Shown piece after piece: positions 19,220 through 29,085 of a DNA stretch of 57,497 nucleotides. Within the stretch, counting starts at the first letter, position 1, and every line of letters begins with the position of its first letter. The stretch is from an uncultured Pelagibacteraceae bacterium. GTDB lineage: Bacteria; Pseudomonadota; Alphaproteobacteria; Pelagibacterales; Pelagibacteraceae. Location: NCBI GenBank assembly GCA_902522385.1, contig CABYVK010000008.1, positions 1 to 57,497 of the forward strand. The letters are read 5' to 3'. Both the position numbers and the translations under genes were made by a program. The notes under the pieces were generated by a model. It saw nothing but the letters and a program-made list of their open reading frames with translations, searched no databases and was not told the origin of the DNA.

Positions 19220-19618
19220 ATGGGTAAGAAAAAGAAAATTAATAAATCTAAAGAGAAAATTGTTAAGTCTGTAAACAACGGAATTAGAACGAGTGTCAGA
19301 AAGCTGAGTCCAATACTAAGAAGTATTGTTGGAAAAAAAGTTGATGTTGCGATCAGAGATTTACAGTTTTCAGAAAAGAGGGTGACCAAAGATGTAAGAA
19401 AAACTATTAGTTCGGCGGTAGCTAATGCTGAAAATAACTTTCAATACGACATTGATAAACTAGTAGTTAAAGAAGCATATTGTGGAAAAAAAATAGTTAT
19501 GAAAAGATTTAGACCGAGAGCCAAAGGAAGAGCGGCACCAATATTAAAGCCTTGGTCAACTGTTACAATAATTTTATCAGAAGCAAAACAAATGGAGAAG
19601 CATGGGACAAAAAGTTAA
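19220..19618 (+). CDS. rplV: 50S ribosomal protein L22
   Basis: The 132-residue protein contacts all 23S rRNA domains and the exit tunnel. The core is recognisable from [17 protein letters not shown], the tunnel loop [19 protein letters not shown] and the terminal strand TVTIILSE. A Lys-rich N-terminal stretch of about 20 residues precedes the core. Its last 17 bases overlap the start of rpsC, an unusually large overlap for this window. Confidence 0.97.
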   Translation: MGKKKKINKSKEKIVKSVNNGIRTSVRKLSPILRSIVGKKVDVAIRDLQFSEKRVTKDVRKTISSAVANAENNFQYDIDKLVVKEAYCGKKIVMKRFRPRAKGRAAPILKPWSTVTIILSEAKQMEKHGTKS

Positions 19619-20282
19619 TCCTGTAGGTTTTAGATTAGGTGTCAACAGAGGATGGGACTCTGTATGGTATGCTAAGAAAAAAGATTTTGGAAATTATCTA
19701 ATCGAAGATTTTAAAATTAGAGAATATATCAAAAAAAACGTAATTAATTCTGGTGTATCCAAAGTAATGATCGAAAGAACATCTAACAAATGTTATGTTA
19801 CAATTTATACTTCTAGACCTGGATTTGTTATTGGTAAAAAAGGAAGTGATATAGATAAAATTAAAAACAATCTTTCAAAGTTTACATCCAATGAAGTTAA
19901 TCTAAACATCAAAGAAGTTAAAAAACCTGAGACAAATGCATATTTAGTAGCTGAAAATATTGCTCAGCAACTTGTAAAAAGAATTTCTTATAGACGAGCT
20001 ATGAAGAGAGCTATGCAATCATGTATTAGACTTGGAGCTAAGGGAATTAAAGTATCAGTAAGTGGAAGACTCGGTGGAAATGAAATAGCAAGAACAGAAT
20101 GGTTGAGAGATGGAAGTATTCCATCACATACTCTAAGAGCTGATATAGATTATGCAGAAGCAGAGGCGCTAACAACTTATGGAATTATAGGAATTAAGGT
20201 TTGGATTTATAAAGGTGAAGTTTTCGCTAGAGAATTCAGCCAAGAAACTAACAAAGTAACACCAAAGGAAGATAAACAATAA
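19602..20282 (+). CDS. rpsC: 30S ribosomal protein S3
   Basis: The 226-residue protein forms part of the mRNA entry channel and helicase. It starts with the invariant [13 protein letters not shown], which fixes the ATG at 19602 even though this lies inside rplV. The KH domain contains [16 protein letters not shown] (about 66-81), and the C-terminal domain has [13 protein letters not shown]. Length is normal. It ends on the rplP start. Confidence 0.99.
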   Translation: MGQKVNPVGFRLGVNRGWDSVWYAKKKDFGNYLIEDFKIREYIKKNVINSGVSKVMIERTSNKCYVTIYTSRPGFVIGKKGSDIDKIKNNLSKFTSNEVNLNIKEVKKPETNAYLVAENIAQQLVKRISYRRAMKRAMQSCIRLGAKGIKVSVSGRLGGNEIARTEWLRDGSIPSHTLRADIDYAEAEALTTYGIIGIKVWIYKGEVFAREFSQETNKVTPKEDKQ

Positions 20283-20692
20283 TGCTTCAACCGGTAAGAA
20301 CAAAGTGGAGAAAAGCTCATAAAGGCAGAATTCATGGTAATGCTACGAGAGCAAGTACTATTAACTACGGTGCTTACGCTCTAAAAGCCTTGCAGCCAGA
20401 AAGAGTTACTGGAAAACAAATAGAAGCAGCGAGAGTTGCTTTGACAAGACACATGAAAAGACAAGGACGAGTTTGGACAAGAATATTTCCAAATATACCA
20501 GTTTCCAAAAAACCAATTGAGGTTAGAATGGGTAAAGGAAAAGGTTCACCAGAATTCTTTGCGTGCAGAGTTAAACCGGGAAGAATATTGTTTGAAGTTG
20601 ATGGAGTTTCAGAACAAATTGCAAAAGAAGCTTTATATAAAGCATCGGCAAAATTACCAATTAAAACCAAAACAATTAAGAGATTTGCTTAA
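20282..20692 (+). CDS. rplP: 50S ribosomal protein L16
   Basis: The 136-residue protein sits near the A site and helps place tRNA. It begins [18 protein letters not shown] and has the diagnostic [24 protein letters not shown] (about 80-103). Length is standard. It starts on the rpsC stop and ends on the rpmC start; both junctions are TAATG. Confidence 0.99.
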   Translation: MLQPVRTKWRKAHKGRIHGNATRASTINYGAYALKALQPERVTGKQIEAARVALTRHMKRQGRVWTRIFPNIPVSKKPIEVRMGKGKGSPEFFACRVKPGRILFEVDGVSEQIAKEALYKASAKLPIKTKTIKRFA

Positions 20693-20883
20693 TGAAAAAA
20701 CAAGAAATTAAAAAATTATCAAAAGATGAAATTGTGAAGAATATTGATAAGCTTAAAAAAGATCTTTTTAATTTCAGATTTCAAAAAATGAATTCACAAG
20801 TAACAAACCCATCTAAAATCGGGGAAACAAGAAAAACAATTGCAAGATTAAAAACCATTTTAAAAGGAAAAGCAAATGCCTAA
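20692..20883 (+). CDS. rpmC: 50S ribosomal protein L29
   Basis: The 63-residue two-helix protein lies at the tunnel exit beside L23. The pattern [23 protein letters not shown] and [11 protein letters not shown] is typical. It starts on the rplP stop (TAATG), and its final eight bases overlap the start of rpsQ. Confidence 0.96.
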   Translation: MKKQEIKKLSKDEIVKNIDKLKKDLFNFRFQKMNSQVTNPSKIGETRKTIARLKTILKGKANA

Positions 20884-21112
20884 AAAAATACTTACAGGCG
20901 TAGTTATAAGCGATAAACCAAACAAAACAGTTACTGTAATGGTAGAACGTAAATATTCTCACCCAGTCTTAAAAAAAGTAATCAGAGTAAGAAAAAATTA
21001 CAATGCTCATGATGAAAACAATAAGTATAAAACTGGTGATAAGGTCTCAATTATTGAGAGCAAACCATTTTCAAAAAATAAAAAATTTCAAGTTATGGAG
21101 AGTAATAAGTAA
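20876..21112 (+). CDS. rpsQ: 30S ribosomal protein S17
   Basis: The 78-residue OB-fold protein binds 16S rRNA. It begins [20 protein letters not shown] and contains [20 protein letters not shown] and [18 protein letters not shown]. The ATG at 20876 overlaps the end of rpmC by eight bases but matches the family N-terminus. It ends on the rplN start. Confidence 0.98.
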   Translation: MPKKILTGVVISDKPNKTVTVMVERKYSHPVLKKVIRVRKNYNAHDENNKYKTGDKVSIIESKPFSKNKKFQVMESNK

Positions 21113-21480
21113 TGATTGGTGTTCAAACAGAATTACAAGTTGCTGACAATACTGGAGCAAAAAGAATTGAGTGTATTAAAGTTCTAGGTGGATCAAAAAG
21201 AAGATACGCTAGTATTGGTGATACAATTGTAATTGCAGTTAAAGAAGCGCTGCCTAAAGGAAAAGTTAAAAAAGGATCTGTTCATAAGGCTGTAGTTGTT
21301 AGAGTTAAAAAAGGAATCCACAGAAATGATGGTTCAAAAGTAAGATTTGATAACAACGCAGCTGTTTTAGTTGATGATAAAGGAGAGCCAGTAGGAACAA
21401 GAATTTTTGGTCCAGTTACAAGAGAATTAAGAAGTAGAGGTCAAATGAAAATTATTTCTTTGGCACCGGAGGTTTTATAA
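21112..21480 (+). CDS. rplN: 50S ribosomal protein L14
   Basis: The 122-residue protein bridges the subunits. It is nearly canonical throughout: [20 protein letters not shown] at the start, [14 protein letters not shown] in the middle and [13 protein letters not shown] near the end. Length is exactly the usual 122. It starts and ends with TAATG overlaps. Confidence 0.99.
   Translation: MIGVQTELQVADNTGAKRIECIKVLGGSKRRYASIGDTIVIAVKEALPKGKVKKGSVHKAVVVRVKKGIHRNDGSKVRFDNNAAVLVDDKGEPVGTRIFGPVTRELRSRGQMKIISLAPEVL
21468..21472 (+). promoter_or_regulatory. Strong ribosome-binding site of rplX
   Basis: GGAGG lies inside the last codons of rplN, seven bases before the rplX ATG. It is a full Shine-Dalgarno core, whereas several other TAATG junctions here have little or none (for example rplC/rplD). 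So at least this overlapping start can recruit ribosomes on its own. Confidence 0.7.
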
Positions 21481-21725
21481 TGATTAAAAAAGGATTAAAA
21501 GTAAGAGTTTTAACTGGAAAAGATAAAAAAAAAGAGGGTGAAGTTATTGAAATTGACAGAGTTAATAACAGAGCGAAGGTAAAAGAAATAAACATGGTAA
21601 AAAAGCACGTTAAAACAACAAAAGAGAAAAAAGGTGGAATTTTTCCTAAAGAAAGTTTCATTCATATTTCTAACTTGAAACTAATTGATGAAAAAGTAGC
21701 TAATAAGAAAGAGGCTAAAAAATAA
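21480..21725 (+). CDS. rplX: 50S ribosomal protein L24
   Basis: The 81-residue protein starts 50S assembly. It carries a KOW motif ([21 protein letters not shown]) followed by [18 protein letters not shown] and the conserved [15 protein letters not shown]. It is somewhat shorter than the common 100 or so residues, with a brief Lys-rich tail. It starts on the rplN stop and ends on the rplE start. Confidence 0.97.
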   Translation: MIKKGLKVRVLTGKDKKKEGEVIEIDRVNNRAKVKEINMVKKHVKTTKEKKGGIFPKESFIHISNLKLIDEKVANKKEAKK

Positions 21726-22279
21726 TGACACCAAGATTAAAAGAAATATTTAATAAAGAAATTCAGCCTGCATTAAAGGACCAATTTGGTTTTAAAAATA
21801 TTTATATGGCTCCAAAAATTGAAAAAGTTGTTTTAAATATGGGTCTTGGTTTGGACGCTGCAGATTCTAAGATTTTAAAATCATGCGAAGAAGATATGGC
21901 TAAAATTACTGGACAAAAACCAATAACTTCAAAATTTAAAAAATCTGTTGCAAACTTTAAAACAAGAAAAGGTTCAAATGCTGGTTTAAAGGTAACATTA
22001 AGAAAAAATAGAATGTACGAATTCTTAGATAGATTAGTGAACATTGCATTACCAAGGATTAAAGACTTTAGAGGTTTGTCATCAAAAGGGTTTGATAAAT
22101 TTGGTAATTATACATTTGGAATTAAAGAGCATATAATTTTTCCAGAAGTAAGCTTTGATAGAGCAGACAAAGTAAGAGGTCTAGATATAACAATAGTTAT
22201 TAAAGCTATTAATAAAGAGCATAGTTTTGCGTTGTTAGAAAAAATGAATTTTCCATTTATTAAAAAAGGAGATAATTAA
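21725..22279 (+). CDS. rplE: 50S ribosomal protein L5
   Basis: The 184-residue protein binds 5S rRNA and contacts P-site tRNA. Diagnostic segments are APKIEKVVLNMGLG, TGQKPITSKFKKSVANFKTRKG, LRKNRMYEFLDRLVNIALPR and NYTFGIKEHIIFPE. Length is normal. It begins with TAATG on rplX and leads to rpsN after two bases. Confidence 0.99.
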   Translation: MTPRLKEIFNKEIQPALKDQFGFKNIYMAPKIEKVVLNMGLGLDAADSKILKSCEEDMAKITGQKPITSKFKKSVANFKTRKGSNAGLKVTLRKNRMYEFLDRLVNIALPRIKDFRGLSSKGFDKFGNYTFGIKEHIIFPEVSFDRADKVRGLDITIVIKAINKEHSFALLEKMNFPFIKKGDN

Positions 22280-22281
22280 AT

Positions 22282-22587
22282 ATGGCAAAGTTAAGCGCTG
22301 TTAATAAAAATAAAAAAAGAATTAAGCTTTCAGATAAGCTTTATAAGAAAAGACAAGCATTAAAGAAGATTGTAATGGATAAAAAGATTTCATTAGAGGA
22401 AAGATTTAAAGCACAACAAAAATTATCTAAACTGCCAAGAAACTCAGCAAAAGTAAGAGTTATGAATAGATGTGAGATCACTGGAAGACCTCATGGTGTC
22501 TACAGAAAATTAAAGATTTCAAGAATTGCATTAAGACAATTAGGATTACAAGGAAAGATACCGGGCTTAGTCAAATCTAGCTGGTAG
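22282..22587 (+). CDS. rpsN: 30S ribosomal protein S14 (zinc-free type)
   Basis: The 101-residue protein is in the 30S head. It has the C-terminal signature NRCEITGRPHGVYRKLKISR and RQLGLQGKIPGLVKSSW. Only one cysteine is present, so it cannot form the four-cysteine zinc site of the short S14 form; this is the long, zinc-independent type usual in proteobacteria. It lies between rplE and rpsH. Confidence 0.98.
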   Translation: MAKLSAVNKNKKRIKLSDKLYKKRQALKKIVMDKKISLEERFKAQQKLSKLPRNSAKVRVMNRCEITGRPHGVYRKLKISRIALRQLGLQGKIPGLVKSSW

Positions 22588-22598
22588 AAAGGAAAATT

Positions 22599-22994
22599 AT
22601 GAGTTTAAGTGACCCAATAGGAGATATGATTGCAAGAGTGAAGAACGCTCAAGCTAGAAATCATAAAAAAGTAGAATTACCTTCATCTAATTTTAAAACA
22701 AAAATTGCAGATATACTTAAAAATGAAGGTTTTATTAAAGATTTTAAAGTAAGTTCTGAAGAAAAAAAACCAATTCTATCATTAGAACTTAAGTATCATT
22801 CAGGTAATCCAGTAATCAGTGCTTTTGAAAGAGTATCAAAACCCGGAAGAAGAATTTTTTCATCTGCTGATAGCTTACCTAAAATAAATAATGGTTTAGG
22901 AATTGCCATTGTTTCAACTCCAAAAGGAGTGATGACTGATATAGATGCTAGAAAACAAAAAGTTGGTGGCGAAATAATTTGCAAGGTATTTTAA
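22599..22994 (+). CDS. rpsH: 30S ribosomal protein S8
   Basis: The 131-residue protein binds the 16S rRNA central domain. It starts SLSDPIGDMIARVKNAQ and has the C-terminal GLGIAIVSTPKGVMTD and KVGGEIICKVF. In E. coli S8 represses the spc operon by binding near rplE; the sequence gives no direct view of that here. A GGAAA before its ATG may serve as ribosome-binding site. It ends on the rplF start. Confidence 0.98.
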   Translation: MSLSDPIGDMIARVKNAQARNHKKVELPSSNFKTKIADILKNEGFIKDFKVSSEEKKPILSLELKYHSGNPVISAFERVSKPGRRIFSSADSLPKINNGLGIAIVSTPKGVMTDIDARKQKVGGEIICKVF

Positions 22995-23533
22995 TGTCTA
23001 AAATAGGTAAAATAAACATATCGATCCCTGAAAAAGTTAAAGTTGCTTTAGCTGAAAATGTTATAAATATTGAAGGACCTTTGGGGAAAAAATCAATCAA
23101 TGTTGATCTAGATATGTTTAATTTAGACATAATTGAAGGAAAAGAAATTTCTATTAAACCAAAAAAAGTAGATCAAAATTCAAAAAGACTTTGGGGCATG
23201 AATAGAAGTTTAATCAATAATGCTGTAATAGGATCAAGTAAAGGTTACGAAAAAACTTTAGAATTAGTTGGTGTTGGTTATAGAGCAGCATTAAAAGGAA
23301 ATCAGTTAAATTTGCAGTTGGGTTATAGCCACGACATCAATTTTGATATACCAGAAGGCATTAAAATTGCTGTTGAAAAACAAACAACATTAAAAATCAC
23401 AGGGTCTGATAAGCAGCTGGTGGGTGAAGTTGCTTCTAAAATCAAAACATTAAGAAAAATCGAACCGTATAAAGGAAAAGGTGTTCGAGAAAAAGGACAG
23501 TATGTTCTTAAAAAAGAGGGTAAGAAAAAGTAA
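22994..23533 (+). CDS. rplF: 50S ribosomal protein L6
   Basis: The 179-residue protein lies near the factor-binding site. It begins [16 protein letters not shown] and has the signature [20 protein letters not shown] and the end [20 protein letters not shown]. The ATG at 22994 is chosen because it matches the family start and forms the usual TAATG with rpsH; an in-frame ATG 15 bases upstream lies inside rpsH. Confidence 0.98.
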   Translation: MSKIGKINISIPEKVKVALAENVINIEGPLGKKSINVDLDMFNLDIIEGKEISIKPKKVDQNSKRLWGMNRSLINNAVIGSSKGYEKTLELVGVGYRAALKGNQLNLQLGYSHDINFDIPEGIKIAVEKQTTLKITGSDKQLVGEVASKIKTLRKIEPYKGKGVREKGQYVLKKEGKKK

Positions 23534-23889
23534 TGAAATTAAACACTAGTATAAGAAAAAGATTTAGAGTAAGCAATAAAGTTAAGAAAGTTGCTTCAAA
23601 AGATAGATTTAGATTAAGCATTTCTAGATCATCAAAAAACATTTCAGCTCAAATAATAGATGATACAAAAAAAATAACTTTGTTATCAGCTTCATCTATA
23701 GAAAAAGATCTTAAATCAGGTGATAAAGTTAATAAAACAGAATTATCTAAATTGGTTGCTCAAAAATTAGCAAAAAAAGCTCAAGAGAAAAAAATTACTA
23801 AAATTTACTTTGATAGAGGTTCTTACAAATATCATGGTAGAATAAAAGTTTTTGCAGAAACTTTAAGAGAAAACGGAATGGAATTTTAA
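23533..23889 (+). CDS. rplR: 50S ribosomal protein L18
   Basis: The 118-residue protein binds 5S rRNA together with L5. It shows [20 protein letters not shown] in the N-terminal half and the conserved C-terminal [24 protein letters not shown]. Length is standard. It starts on the rplF stop and precedes rpsE by two bases. Confidence 0.98.
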   Translation: MKLNTSIRKRFRVSNKVKKVASKDRFRLSISRSSKNISAQIIDDTKKITLLSASSIEKDLKSGDKVNKTELSKLVAQKLAKKAQEKKITKIYFDRGSYKYHGRIKVFAETLRENGMEF

Positions 23890-23891
23890 AT

Positions 23892-24407
23892 ATGGAAAAT
23901 TTAAAAGATAAAAAAACTGACGATATATTAGAAAAATTAGTCCACATAAATCGTATTACTAAAGTTGTTAAGGGTGGAAGAAGATTTGGATTTTCAGCGC
24001 TTGTAGTTGTTGGAAATCAAGCAGGTAAAATTGGTATAGCACACGCAAAAGCTAAACAAGTACCTGATGCTATAAAAAAAGCAAATGAGATGGCAAGAAG
24101 AAAACTTACTCATATACCATTAAGAGAAGGAAGAACGATACATCATGATGTAAAGGCAAAAGATGGTTCAGGTAGAATAGTGCTAAGAGCAGCTTCTAAA
24201 GGAACAGGTATTATTGCAGGTGGTCCTGTTAGGGCTGTATGTGAAGTTTTAGGAGTAAAAGATATAGTTGCAAAATCAATGGGAACTTCTAATGCACATA
24301 ATGTTATTAGAGCTACAATGAAAGCATTAATGAAACAAAGTTCACCAAAACAAATATCAGCAATTAGAAATAAAAAAATTTCTGAAATAATTGAAAAAAG
24401 AGGATAA
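23892..24407 (+). CDS. rpsE: 30S ribosomal protein S5
   Basis: The 171-residue protein supports decoding accuracy and mRNA unwinding. The N-terminal domain has [21 protein letters not shown], and the C-terminal domain contains [20 protein letters not shown] and [18 protein letters not shown]. It runs directly into rplO through TAATG. The small rpmD (L30) gene found between these two genes in many bacteria is absent. Confidence 0.98.
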   Translation: MENLKDKKTDDILEKLVHINRITKVVKGGRRFGFSALVVVGNQAGKIGIAHAKAKQVPDAIKKANEMARRKLTHIPLREGRTIHHDVKAKDGSGRIVLRAASKGTGIIAGGPVRAVCEVLGVKDIVAKSMGTSNAHNVIRATMKALMKQSSPKQISAIRNKKISEIIEKRG

Positions 24408-24859
24408 TGATTACTTTAAATAATAGAGAAAAAATCAATAAATCTAAAATTAGAGTTGGAAGAGGAATTGGTTCGGGCAAAGGAAAAACATCAGGGAGAG
24501 GTGTTAAAGGTCAAAAATCAAGATCTGGTGTAGCTATAAAAAGTTTTGAAGGTGGTCAAATGCCATTATACAGAAGACTTCCAAAAAGAGGTTTTAACCC
24601 AATATCAAAAGAGAGCATTGCAATTTTAAATCTGGATAAAATTCAATCTTACATAGACAAAAAAAATATTAATCCAAATGAAGTATTAAACTCAGAATTA
24701 TTAAAAAAACTTAAATTAATAAATAAAAACTCAAAAAAATTAAAAATTTTAGGTTCTGGCGAAGTAAAAAATAAAATTAATATTGAAGCTGACCAAGCCT
24801 CTAAATCAGCAATAGAAAAACTGGAAAAAATTGGTGGATCTATTCAATTAAAAAAATAA
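24407..24859 (+). CDS. rplO: 50S ribosomal protein L15
   Basis: The 150-residue protein is a late 50S assembly protein. The Gly-rich start [20 protein letters not shown], then [10 protein letters not shown] and [17 protein letters not shown], identify it. Its C-terminal domain is Lys- and Ile-rich with KIEKIGGS-like ending. It begins on the rpsE stop and precedes secY by nine bases. Confidence 0.97.
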   Translation: MITLNNREKINKSKIRVGRGIGSGKGKTSGRGVKGQKSRSGVAIKSFEGGQMPLYRRLPKRGFNPISKESIAILNLDKIQSYIDKKNINPNEVLNSELLKKLKLINKNSKKLKILGSGEVKNKINIEADQASKSAIEKLEKIGGSIQLKK

Positions 24860-24868
24860 TTTGTTTAT

Positions 24869-26149
24869 ATGAGTACATCATCATCAACAAATGATTTAAG
24901 AAATAGAATTATATTTACTATTTTAATTTTAGCCGTTTATAGATTTGGAACTTTTGTACCTTTGCCAGGTATAGACCCAGAACAATTGAAAATAATGATG
25001 GAGGGTAATCAAAAAGGGTTGTTAGGCATGTTTAATGTTTTTGCAGGAGGTGCAGTTAGTAGAATGGCAATATTTGCATTAGGAATAATGCCATATATTT
25101 CTTCTGCAATTATAGTTCAACTTTTGACTGGGGTTTCTGACTATTTTAAAAATCTAAAAGCTCAAGGTGAGACTGGAAGATCTAAAATTACACAAATCAC
25201 TAGATATGGGACAGTATTACTTGCAACAGTTCAAGGATATGGTTTATCTGTTGGTTTAGAGTCATCAGCTGACTTAGTAATCAATCCAGGAGCATTTTTT
25301 AAAATAACTACAGTTACAACTATTGTTGCAGGAACAATTTTTTTAATGTGGTTAGGAGAACAAATTACTCAAAGAGGTATTGGTAATGGTATATCGTTGA
25401 TAATTTTTGCTGGTATTGTTGCTGAAATCCCACGAGCTTTAGTTACAACTTTTGAATTAGGTAGAACAGGTGCTGTTTCTACTTTTATGATTTTGGCACT
25501 ATTTGTTTTGTTAATATTGGTAATTTTATTTGTTGTATTTATGGAAAGAGCATTAAGAAAAATTATTATTAATTATCCTAAAAGACAAATGGGAAATAAG
25601 ATGTACGGTGGAGAATCATCTCATTTACCTTTAAAGATTAATCAGGCTGGAGTAATACCAGCTATTTTTGCATCTGCACTTTTGTTGTTACCAGTCACAT
25701 TTTCAAACTTTTCTTTTTCAAATAATGAAACTTTTTTAAATTTAAGCTCTTATTTTACTCAAGGACAACCTCTTTACATGTTGTTTTATGCATCTGGAAT
25801 TATATTTTTTACATTTTTTTATACTTCTATAACTTTTAATCCAACAGAAACAGCAGAGAACCTTAGAAAGTATGGAGGTTTTGTACCTGGAATTAGACCT
25901 GGTGAAAGTACAGCATTGTATATACAAAATATATCTACAAAATTAACAACTATTGGTGCTTTATATTTAACTTTAGTTTGTTTAATGCCAGAATTTTTAA
26001 TTGCAAATTATCCAATACCTTTTTATTTAGGTGGTGCATCTATATTAATTGTTGTTGTAGTAGCTATTGACACTGTAACACAGATACAAACAAGATTAAT
26101 GAGTTCTCAATACGAACAACTGATTAAAAAAACTAAATTTGGTAAGTAA
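24869..26149 (+). CDS. secY: Protein translocase channel subunit SecY
   Basis: The 426-residue inner-membrane protein forms the Sec channel with SecE. About ten hydrophobic spans are visible. Diagnostic stretches are YRFGTFVPLPGID near the first span, ALGIMPYISSAIIVQLL, ITQRGIGNGISLIIFAGI and the cytosolic loop GGESSHLPLKINQAGVIPAIFA. Length is normal. It sits in its usual place after rplO, and the next gene adk begins directly after its stop. No rpmJ (L36) follows. Confidence 0.99.
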   Translation: MSTSSSTNDLRNRIIFTILILAVYRFGTFVPLPGIDPEQLKIMMEGNQKGLLGMFNVFAGGAVSRMAIFALGIMPYISSAIIVQLLTGVSDYFKNLKAQGETGRSKITQITRYGTVLLATVQGYGLSVGLESSADLVINPGAFFKITTVTTIVAGTIFLMWLGEQITQRGIGNGISLIIFAGIVAEIPRALVTTFELGRTGAVSTFMILALFVLLILVILFVVFMERALRKIIINYPKRQMGNKMYGGESSHLPLKINQAGVIPAIFASALLLLPVTFSNFSFSNNETFLNLSSYFTQGQPLYMLFYASGIIFFTFFYTSITFNPTETAENLRKYGGFVPGIRPGESTALYIQNISTKLTTIGALYLTLVCLMPEFLIANYPIPFYLGGASILIVVVVAIDTVTQIQTRLMSSQYEQLIKKTKFGK

Positions 26150-26713
26150 GTGAATATAATTTTATTTGGACCGCCTGGTGCTGGTAAAGGTACTCAGTCT
26201 AAATATTTAGTAGACAAATTAAAAGCTTTTCAAATTTCAACAGGTGATCTTTTAAGAGAAGAAATCAAAAAAAATTCAGATATTGGCAAATCTATAACCA
26301 ATGATATGAAGAAAGGAAAATTTATAAGTGATAATATTGTTAATAAACTTATTGAAAAATTAATATCTGATCCTCAAAAAAAAAATAAACTAATCTTTGA
26401 TGGTTATCCTCGATCATTAAGTCAGGCTCAAAATTTAGAAATGTTACTAAAACATTCAAATCAGAGTATAGATTTAATTTTATTTTTAAATGTAAACAAA
26501 GAAACAATTCTTAAAAGGCTTAAGAAGAGAAAAATTTTAGAAAATAGGTCTGATGATGACGCTGATACTATAGTAAGAAGGTATGAGAAATACATGAAAA
26601 CCACCCAACCAGTTCTAAATTTCTACTCAAAGAATCCAAATTTTAAAGAGATTGATGGAGGATTAGAAATAGAGGAAATAACAAGGAAAATAGACGCTTT
26701 TATCAATGTATAA
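26150..26713 (+). CDS. adk: Adenylate kinase (short form)
   Basis: The 187-residue enzyme interconverts ATP plus AMP with two ADP. The P-loop GPPGAGKGTQ lies at residues 7-16, the AMP-binding part contains STGDLLR and FDGYPRSLSQA, and the C-terminal half has RSDDDADTIVRRYE. It lacks the large zinc-type LID insertion of about 215-residue enzymes, so it is the short variant. It starts with GTG at 26150, immediately after the secY stop. A gene for Adk between secY and rpsM is common in bacteria. Confidence 0.97.
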   Translation: MNIILFGPPGAGKGTQSKYLVDKLKAFQISTGDLLREEIKKNSDIGKSITNDMKKGKFISDNIVNKLIEKLISDPQKKNKLIFDGYPRSLSQAQNLEMLLKHSNQSIDLILFLNVNKETILKRLKKRKILENRSDDDADTIVRRYEKYMKTTQPVLNFYSKNPNFKEIDGGLEIEEITRKIDAFINV

Positions 26714-26717
26714 GACA

Positions 26718-26745
26718 TTGACTTTGATTAATCTTCTTATATAAA
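26718..26745 (+). promoter_or_regulatory. Candidate sigma70 promoter of the rpsM-rpsK-rpoA-rplQ operon
   Basis: TTGACT (26718-26723) and TATAAA (26740-26745) are 16 bases apart, in the 55-base gap between adk and rpsM. The spacing to the rpsM ATG (26769) allows a leader of about 15 bases. This is the only gap of useful size between rpsL and the end of the ribosomal block. Confidence 0.55.
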
Positions 26746-26768
26746 AGGCACAATTTATCACAAAAATT

Positions 26769-27152
26769 ATGGCTCGTATCGCAGGTATAAACATTCCACA
26801 GAATAAGCTTGTTCATATTGGTTTAACTTATATTTATGGAATTGGTGATAAATTTTCTCAGCAAATTTGTTCATCTTTGGAAATCCCAAGAGCTAAAAGA
26901 GTAAATGAATTAACTGATGAAGAGATTTTAAAAATTAGAGAATACATTGATCAAAACTTTAAAGTGGAAGGTGATTTAAGAAGAGATTATTCGTTAAGTA
27001 TTAAAAGATTAATAGATTTGGCTTGTTACAGGGGGACAAGACATAGAAAGAAATTACCTGTTAGAGGTCAAAGAACAAGATGTAATGCAAGGACAAGAAA
27101 AGGAAAAGCAATTGCTATTGCTGGAAAAAAATTAACACCAACTAAAAAATAG
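26769..27152 (+). CDS. rpsM: 30S ribosomal protein S13
   Basis: The 127-residue protein makes the head bridge to the 50S subunit. It begins [25 protein letters not shown] and has the C-terminal [19 protein letters not shown] followed by the basic tail reaching P-site tRNA. Length is slightly above average. It follows a 55-base gap with a promoter-like sequence and heads the alpha operon. Confidence 0.98.
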   Translation: MARIAGINIPQNKLVHIGLTYIYGIGDKFSQQICSSLEIPRAKRVNELTDEEILKIREYIDQNFKVEGDLRRDYSLSIKRLIDLACYRGTRHRKKLPVRGQRTRCNARTRKGKAIAIAGKKLTPTKK

Positions 27153-27154
27153 TT

Positions 27155-27604
27155 ATGGCTAAAACTGATAAAGTCGAGAATAAAGATCAGAATATAGAAA
27201 AATCATCTAAGAAAAGTTTAAAGAGTTCTTATTCAAAAAAAAAGAAAGTTAAGAAAAATATTTTAAATGGAATTGCTTATGTGCAATCAACATTTAATAA
27301 TACCATCATCTCTATTGCTGATACAAATGGAAATGTAATTTCATGGGCATCTGCTGGACAAAAAGGATTTAAGGGATCAAGAAAATCCACTCCTTATGCT
27401 GCTCAGGTTGCTGCAGACTCTGCTGCGTCTAAAGCACTCGAATATGGAATGAAAACTTTATCTGTTGAAGTTAAAGGACCTGGATCAGGAAGAGAAACAG
27501 CATTAAGAGCATTACAAGCTAGAGGATTCAAGATTTTATCAATTAAAGATACAACCCCTATGCCTCACAATGGAACTAGACCACCAAAAAAAAGGAGAGT
27601 TTAA
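27155..27604 (+). CDS. rpsK: 30S ribosomal protein S11
   Basis: The 149-residue protein lies on the 30S platform near the mRNA exit. The core from about residue 37 is canonical: [41 protein letters not shown] and [18 protein letters not shown], ending [16 protein letters not shown]. The first 30 or so residues are a charged Lys/Ser-rich extension, making it about 20 residues longer than usual. It shares TAATG with rpoA. Confidence 0.98.
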   Translation: MAKTDKVENKDQNIEKSSKKSLKSSYSKKKKVKKNILNGIAYVQSTFNNTIISIADTNGNVISWASAGQKGFKGSRKSTPYAAQVAADSAASKALEYGMKTLSVEVKGPGSGRETALRALQARGFKILSIKDTTPMPHNGTRPPKKRRV

Positions 27605-28632
27605 TGGAAGTAGAAAATGTTAATGTAAAAAATTGGAAGTCATTAATTAAGCCATCAAAATTAGATGTTCAAATAAGTGAAGACCTAACACATGCAAAAA
27701 TTGTAGCAGAGCCTTTAGAAAAAGGATATGGATTAACTTTAGGAAATTCTTTAAGAAGAATTTTATTATCATCAATAAGAGGAGCTGCTGTAACATCGAT
27801 TCAAATTGATGGAGTTTTACATGAATTCACTTCAATAAAAGGTGTCAGAGAAGATGTTACTGATATCGTATTAAACGTAAAATCTTTAGCATTAAAAAGT
27901 AATTCAGAGGGAACAAAAAAATTAATTTTAGACGCAAAGGGACCTGGAGAAATTAAAGCTTCAGATATAGCTCCAGTTGCAGATGTTGAAATTTTAAATC
28001 CTGATTTAGTTATTTGTAATTTGGATGAAAACACCACTTTTCATATGGAGATGAATGTGAATACAGGAAAAGGATATGTTCCTGCAGAGCTAAATAAACC
28101 TGAGGAACCGCCATTAGGTCTTATAGCTATCGATTCACTCTATAGCCCGGTGAAAAAAGTTTCATATTCAGTCAGTACTGCTAGAGAAGGTAAAGCATTA
28201 GATTATGATAAATTAATTATGGAAGTTGAAACCAATGGATCAATTTCTGCAGAAGATGCAGTAGCCTATTCAGCTAGAATTTTTCAAGATCAGCTGAAAA
28301 TGTTTATAAACTTTGATGAGCCTGTTGAAGCTCCTGTAAAAGAAGTTTCTACGGAACCTGAATTTAACAAAAACTTATTGAGAAAAGTGGATGAGTTAGA
28401 ACTTTCTGTTAGATCAATGAACTGCTTAAAAAATGATAATATTATTTATATTGGTGACCTTGTTCAAAAATCTGAAGGTGAAATGTTGAGAACACCTAAT
28501 TTTGGAAGAAAATCACTAAATGAAATTAAAGAAGTTTTAACAGGAATGTCTTTATATTTAGGAATGGAAATACCAAACTGGCCACCTGATAATATTGCAG
28601 AAATGTCTAAGAAATTGGAGGAAGCAATTTAA
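27604..28632 (+). CDS. rpoA: DNA-directed RNA polymerase subunit alpha
   Basis: The 342-residue subunit nucleates polymerase assembly as a dimer. The N-terminal domain (about 1-235) has [23 protein letters not shown] and [16 protein letters not shown]; the C-terminal DNA- and activator-binding domain has [18 protein letters not shown] and [16 protein letters not shown]. Length is normal. It starts on the rpsK stop and ends on the rplQ start, the standard alpha-operon order. Confidence 0.99.
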   Translation: MEVENVNVKNWKSLIKPSKLDVQISEDLTHAKIVAEPLEKGYGLTLGNSLRRILLSSIRGAAVTSIQIDGVLHEFTSIKGVREDVTDIVLNVKSLALKSNSEGTKKLILDAKGPGEIKASDIAPVADVEILNPDLVICNLDENTTFHMEMNVNTGKGYVPAELNKPEEPPLGLIAIDSLYSPVKKVSYSVSTAREGKALDYDKLIMEVETNGSISAEDAVAYSARIFQDQLKMFINFDEPVEAPVKEVSTEPEFNKNLLRKVDELELSVRSMNCLKNDNIIYIGDLVQKSEGEMLRTPNFGRKSLNEIKEVLTGMSLYLGMEIPNWPPDNIAEMSKKLEEAI

Positions 28633-29075
28633 TGAGACACGGTTTGGCAAATAAGAAGTTAAACAGAACTTCAGAGCACCGAAAAGCTCTACTTAAAAAT
28701 ATGCTTAATTCCTTAATTAAGTATGAGCAGATCAAAACTACTTTGCCAAAAGCTAAATTTCTAAAACCTCAAGCGGATAAAATAATAACATTAGGTAAAA
28801 AAGAAACTTTACAGACAACCAAGATGTTGGTTTCTAAACTACAAGATATTAAATCAGCTAATAAAGTTAAAAAAACTCTTTCTAAAAGATATCTGAATAG
28901 AAAAGGCGGCTACACAAGAATTATTAAAGCTGGATTTAGATATGGAGATAATGCTCCGATGGCAATAATTGAATTTGTTGATAGAGATGTAGAAGCTAAG
29001 AGAGTTGATAAACCTAAAAAAGATACAACTAAAGAAGCTCCTAAAATAGAAGAAAAAAAACAAGCAACAACTTAA
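28632..29075 (+). CDS. rplQ: 50S ribosomal protein L17
   Basis: The 147-residue protein lies at the bottom of the 50S subunit near the tunnel exit. It begins [24 protein letters not shown] and includes the [24 protein letters not shown] block. The last 25 residues are a Lys/Glu tail, longer than usual. It ends the ribosomal block; no terminator hairpin separates it from the pseudouridine synthase gene ten bases on. Confidence 0.98.
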   Translation: MRHGLANKKLNRTSEHRKALLKNMLNSLIKYEQIKTTLPKAKFLKPQADKIITLGKKETLQTTKMLVSKLQDIKSANKVKKTLSKRYLNRKGGYTRIIKAGFRYGDNAPMAIIEFVDRDVEAKRVDKPKKDTTKEAPKIEEKKQATT

Positions 29076-29085
29076 ATCTTAAATC

